Origin: Archilochus colubris
Lineage: Eukaryota; Chordata; Aves; Apodiformes; Trochilidae
DNA length: 64,000 nt
Reading direction: 5' to 3'
Assembly: GCA_023079485.1 (NCBI GenBank)
Contig: CM041083.1
Location: 140,691,052-140,755,051, forward strand
Shown here: piece after piece, positions 60,245 through 64,000 of the stretch
Numbering within the stretch: position 1 is the first letter of the stretch
How the letters are laid out: the number at the start of each line of letters is the position of its first letter
The notes under the pieces: generated by a model
Seen by the model: the letters and a program-made list of their open reading frames with translations, nothing else
Database searches by the model: none
Told to the model about the DNA's origin: nothing
Program-made: the position numbers and the translations under genes

Positions 60245-63200
60245 AAGAGCTGGTGCAGATTTGCTTTGCACGATTCTGTTGCGTGGAAGCCTGGCTGAGC
60301 TGGAGAGCCCAAATTAAACCAATTATCAACAATCTGCTGTTCAGCAAATGCTTTTGTTTCTGGTGGTGTTAGTAAAGTGGCAGGAGCAATTCAAAGGCTA
60401 CAGTCCCCACAACAGAGCTCTGGCAGAGCACAAATAATGCAGCAAGCAGCCCCATGAAGGACAACCCCAGGGAGGGGAGGGGGGGAAGGCAGGAGGTGAT
60501 TGTCTGTCTCCTAATAATGGGACCAATTTTCAGTGCAGCTATGCCAGCTGAGCTCCAGGGAAGCACCAGGGAATCCAGCTCAATGGGCTTTAATCTGTGT
60601 GTGTGTGTGTGTATAGATTATACATGACAGGCATGGTTCCACATGCCTTCCAAATCATGGCACTGTTCTTAAACCCTAATACACGGATGACGCAGATGTG
60701 AGATAATCAAAGCATCCTTTGTCACACTGAAAACTGAGACTCTTGAGGGCAGAGTTTAATCAAGGTATTATTGGAACTAAAATTCCAGCCTTACTGTAGG
60801 GATTGTATTACTAGGTGCCATATTTAATTCATGAGGAAAACTATGAGGTTTAAAATTGAAATGAGAATAAAAATTTGCTGGCTGATGCAGAATGTAAAAT
60901 TAATTTTCTGTTGGTCGTGGGCGTCAAAGAAATAGGTAGGAAAAAAGAAGTCTTTCCTGTATATTTCTGGATTCCTTTTGTCAGATTCATAACAGTCTCA
61001 AAAATGTTACTAGAGAACACTGCAGAGACATAGCTGTTATTCAGTTCGTGAGCTACATGTCTGTTTTTACCAGAAAAAGGTTTTTCTTTTTTTCCTTTAA
61101 CAATGTGTCTAAGTTTCAAGCTTCTGTAGGCTGAAGAAAGATTCCAGCATTATTTAAATAAATATTTAGAAGAAAAATTGTTATTTCCCTAAGGTTTTGA
61201 TAATATATTTTTTTCCAGACAGGTGAATTGCTAGGAGGTGATACTATGTCACTGCTACATATATAGGTATATATAATGGCAGAATCATTACCTTTGTATT
61301 TTAGGTTATGTGCTTTCCTATAGCTTTGGCAAAATTTGCTTTAATTGAAAACTAAAGAATCTGCTGATTCAAAAGAAAATACCACAGTGAAATAAATCTG
61401 GGTTATATTTGGCTAACAGAGGATGGTGCCGGATGTGGAGGTTACCAGGATGTTCCATTCCAGCTTTCCTTCCTCATTTAGCTTTTCTTTGGCTGCTCCA
61501 GCTAGAAACAGAGCATGAGGGCTGGAACAACAGCAGTCATCCAATTTTTTCATTACCTGCCCCTCTGACACAGTAGCATAGCAACTACCATAACCTCCAT
61601 CTTCCTTCCTGTAGGCTCCTTCTTTCCCACCCTGAGGATGTTCTTTTTCCCAGTATCTTCCCCCATGTATGGTTTTATAGACACTTTGAAAAGTTCCATT
61701 AGAAAATTAATTAGAGAGCTGTAAATTAGAGAGCTGTAATGGTACATCAGGATGGTAAAATTGTGCAGCATCTTCCTGTAGCCAGGAAACTCCAACAAGC
61801 CCCAGTGCTTCCACACACTGTGGTTCATGTGTTTGTTCAGACTATGGCTTTTCATCTGAAGAGAAGCAAAAGGATAAGTGGTCCTCTTGTTGGCAAGGAA
61901 GTGGCTTCCACACATGATATTTTAAGCACCAACCTCTCACTGACTGGTGAACCTGGACCTCGAACTCTGTGCTTGTCTGCATACAGGCCTAAGTAAATGT
62001 GATTGATGGAGTAGCAGTATTAAACACCAGCCAGGCAGGCTGGCAGCAAAGTCTTGTGGCTTTTTTTTTTTTTTAAATTGGTTGGAAACAGAAGTGCTGA
62101 GATACTAACAGGCTGGCTCCTGTTCTTACTTCTGCTGTCAGAGTGGTTCCAAAGAATGTTTATCAATATGGTGATAGGTGCTTTATAAATATAAATATAA
62201 ATATGAAAACTGCATATATATACACATATATATACCTATACATACATATATATATATATAAACTGCTGACAACTGCATGGAGGTCTCCTCCTCTGCAGTG
62301 GGACTGGGCATACTTAGCACCCTCTAGGGTGTGTCTTGCCACAGCACATTGGGACAGTCTGCTATTGCTTTAGGTAAACAACCATCCTGTTTCCTTCTTG
62401 ACCCAGCAGAAGTGACTGGGGACAGTCGAATTTATATTATATTTAAGAGTAGAGGTCAAATTTTTCTTACACTTGAGCTGTTTTGCCTGGCAAACTAGTT
62501 GGCTTGTCCTGAAATGTTAACAGTGATTTTGGAGTCAGGTGTAAAGATCACCCTCTGGCTAATGTGAGAGCTGCCTTTATGCCAGACTTGCCCATATCAG
62601 TGGTGGAAGTAGTGTTTCCATCCTTTCCAGCAGGGTGTATGGTGGGATGAAACCATTTGAATGCTGAAGGGACAGATTTGCAGCATAAACCACAAATTGA
62701 AACAAACCAACATGCTGCACTCTGTCCTGGTAACCTCTGGTTGTTCCTTCATGACATTGCTGCTTTCTTTCCACTTCCTTTGTGCTGATTTTGTTTTTAA
62801 ACCCATACAAGTTAAGTGTGTTCCTATACATACTACATCCCTTCTTAAATAAACCTCGCCACTTTTTTAAAGTCACATTTTAAACATGGAGCTGTTAAGC
62901 TGACTTTGGTGAGGTTAGCAAGGACAATCAGATGTGTTAAGAAATAACAAACATCTTCACTGTTACAGCTTTATTGCAGCTTTTGGGCTTTGTCTCTTGG
63001 TTTGTTTCTGGTTTTTGAAATTCAAGTTCCAGCTAAGGCATCAGAAAACCATTCTGAAGGAGGTTTATGAAATTTGTAAAAGCAAAGGAAAACTTGAAAA
63101 CATGAATCTGAAACTGCAAAGCAAATAAAACAATTCACAATGCAGATTTCAGTTTTACAGCTTTTAATGCAGCAATAGAAGTGCAATGTTTTTGAAGGCC

Positions 63201-64000
63201 TGATTAATGTTTTAAACTGCAGATAACATGGTTTCAACTCATTATTCTCTCTTAAACTCAGGACCTGGAAATCCAGGTGAATAGTTTTCTCCTGAAATCA
63301 TAAAAATTCCATGTTAAAAAAAAGAAAAAAACCTAATACTTGAATACTTTCGGACTGCTAAAGTAATATTCCTTTTACTGTGGTAAATATAAAGAAATAA
63401 TAAAATGAATACACTCATACTTGATGTTTATCCAGTTAATAAGGGGTGGTGGCAAATACCAGATTACTCATTCCTAACTTGGACAAACCCTGATTGTGTC
63501 TATATTCATATTTTTTTCCATGGCAACCAACATGGATTATTGAGTTGCAACCATTTTGCTGGGCTCCATGTGTTTCTACTGACCCTTAGGAGACCAGTTT
63601 TGGTGTTAAATACTGCCAGACAATGAATATAACCATTTTTTTCACTTTACTGAAGGAATATATGGCTTTACTTCTTCCTTGCATCAGCTATGGCTCTTTT
63701 GATGAAAAGATTCAACTCATTAACCCACCAGAAAACTATTCTCTTTCTTGATTGAAAAAGAAAGAAAGGAAAGTTTTCCTATGTGATATTTATCTTGGAG
63801 CTAACTTTTTTCAGGGTTTAAAGAGCACAACTGTAGGTGTAAGGCAAACAGAACAGTAGATGAATGTAAGAAGGGTAAAAGAGGGAGAGTTACCTCTTGT
63901 TTCCCGTGGTAGAGTTGATACTAAAGTAATTTTTAAAACTTAAAAATGAGTTTTCTTTCGGCATAGTTTTATTATAAGGCTGGGTTTACAATAGTAGAAA
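60245..64000. other. Intergenic to window end
   Basis: No gene recognised. GT repeat at 60596-60612, TA-rich repeat at 62214-62260 next to ATAAAT repeats at 62185-62204, and a 15-bp duplicate of ATTAGAGAGCTGTAA at 61710-61739. Synteny with human would place RASA3 further out on this side; none of its coding exons is visible here. Confidence 0.5.
62185..62260. repeat. ATAAAT and TA-rich microsatellites
   Basis: Three to four ATAAAT-like units, then interrupted (TA)n with CA interruptions. Confidence 0.9.

Noticed and set aside
42691..64000. RASA3 coding exons expected from human synteny
   Set aside because: I looked for its C2-domain and RasGAP phrases on the plus strand and found none; its 5' end probably lies beyond the window.
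1..64000. CRISPR arrays, operons or phage-type systems
   Set aside because: No regularly spaced repeats with unique spacers, no dense collinear ORFs; gene structure and repeats are those of a bird chromosome.

Overview
This window is vertebrate nuclear DNA, almost certainly from a bird. It has two intron-rich genes with GT-AG introns, two CpG-island promoters, and about twenty fragments of the CR1 LINE, the dominant avian retroposon, whose 3' ends carry the typical ATTCTATG octamer repeats. It also holds one solo-LTR-like segment of avian ERVL type. The CR1 fragments add up to roughly 7 kb. No bacterial, viral or plasmid-type system is present. The order could not be fixed; many near-identical CR1 copies suggest a lineage with recent CR1 activity.

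Two genes lie head to tail on the minus strand. CDC16 (APC6, a TPR scaffold subunit of the anaphase-promoting complex) is complete: 18 coding exons from 41815 down to 18725 splice in frame to 623 residues plus stop, against 620 in human from memory. About 6 kb downstream lies UPF3A, a nonsense-mediated-decay factor. Its first four coding exons run from about 12539 to 115 and the rest lies beyond position 1. The pair matches the CDC16-UPF3A order of human 13q34.

Layout: 1-12.7 kb is UPF3A, with an LTR in intron 1 and a CpG-island promoter carrying TCTCGCGAGA palindromes. 12.8-13.55 kb is a young CR1 nested in an older CR1. 13.56-18.7 kb is the spacer between the genes. 18.7-41.8 kb is CDC16, whose intron 4 hosts an intact tRNA-Pro(AGG) gene next to a long CR1 fragment. 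41.2-42.1 kb is the CDC16 CpG-island promoter, with a CR1 just upstream. 42.7-64 kb has no coding exon that I recognise, only CR1 copies, simple repeats and unassigned sequence.

Exon boundaries were set by hand: I translated the minus strand, matched it to remembered CDC16 and UPF3A protein sequence, and required GT/AG sites with phase continuity. Every CDC16 exon length fits phase exactly. Transcription starts, untranslated ends and the exact UPF3A start codon are not fixed by the sequence alone. The most unusual observations are three CR1 copies broken at the same nucleotide, the nested CR1 with a probable TTGTC target duplication, the intronic tRNA gene, and a possible tandem splice donor in CDC16.
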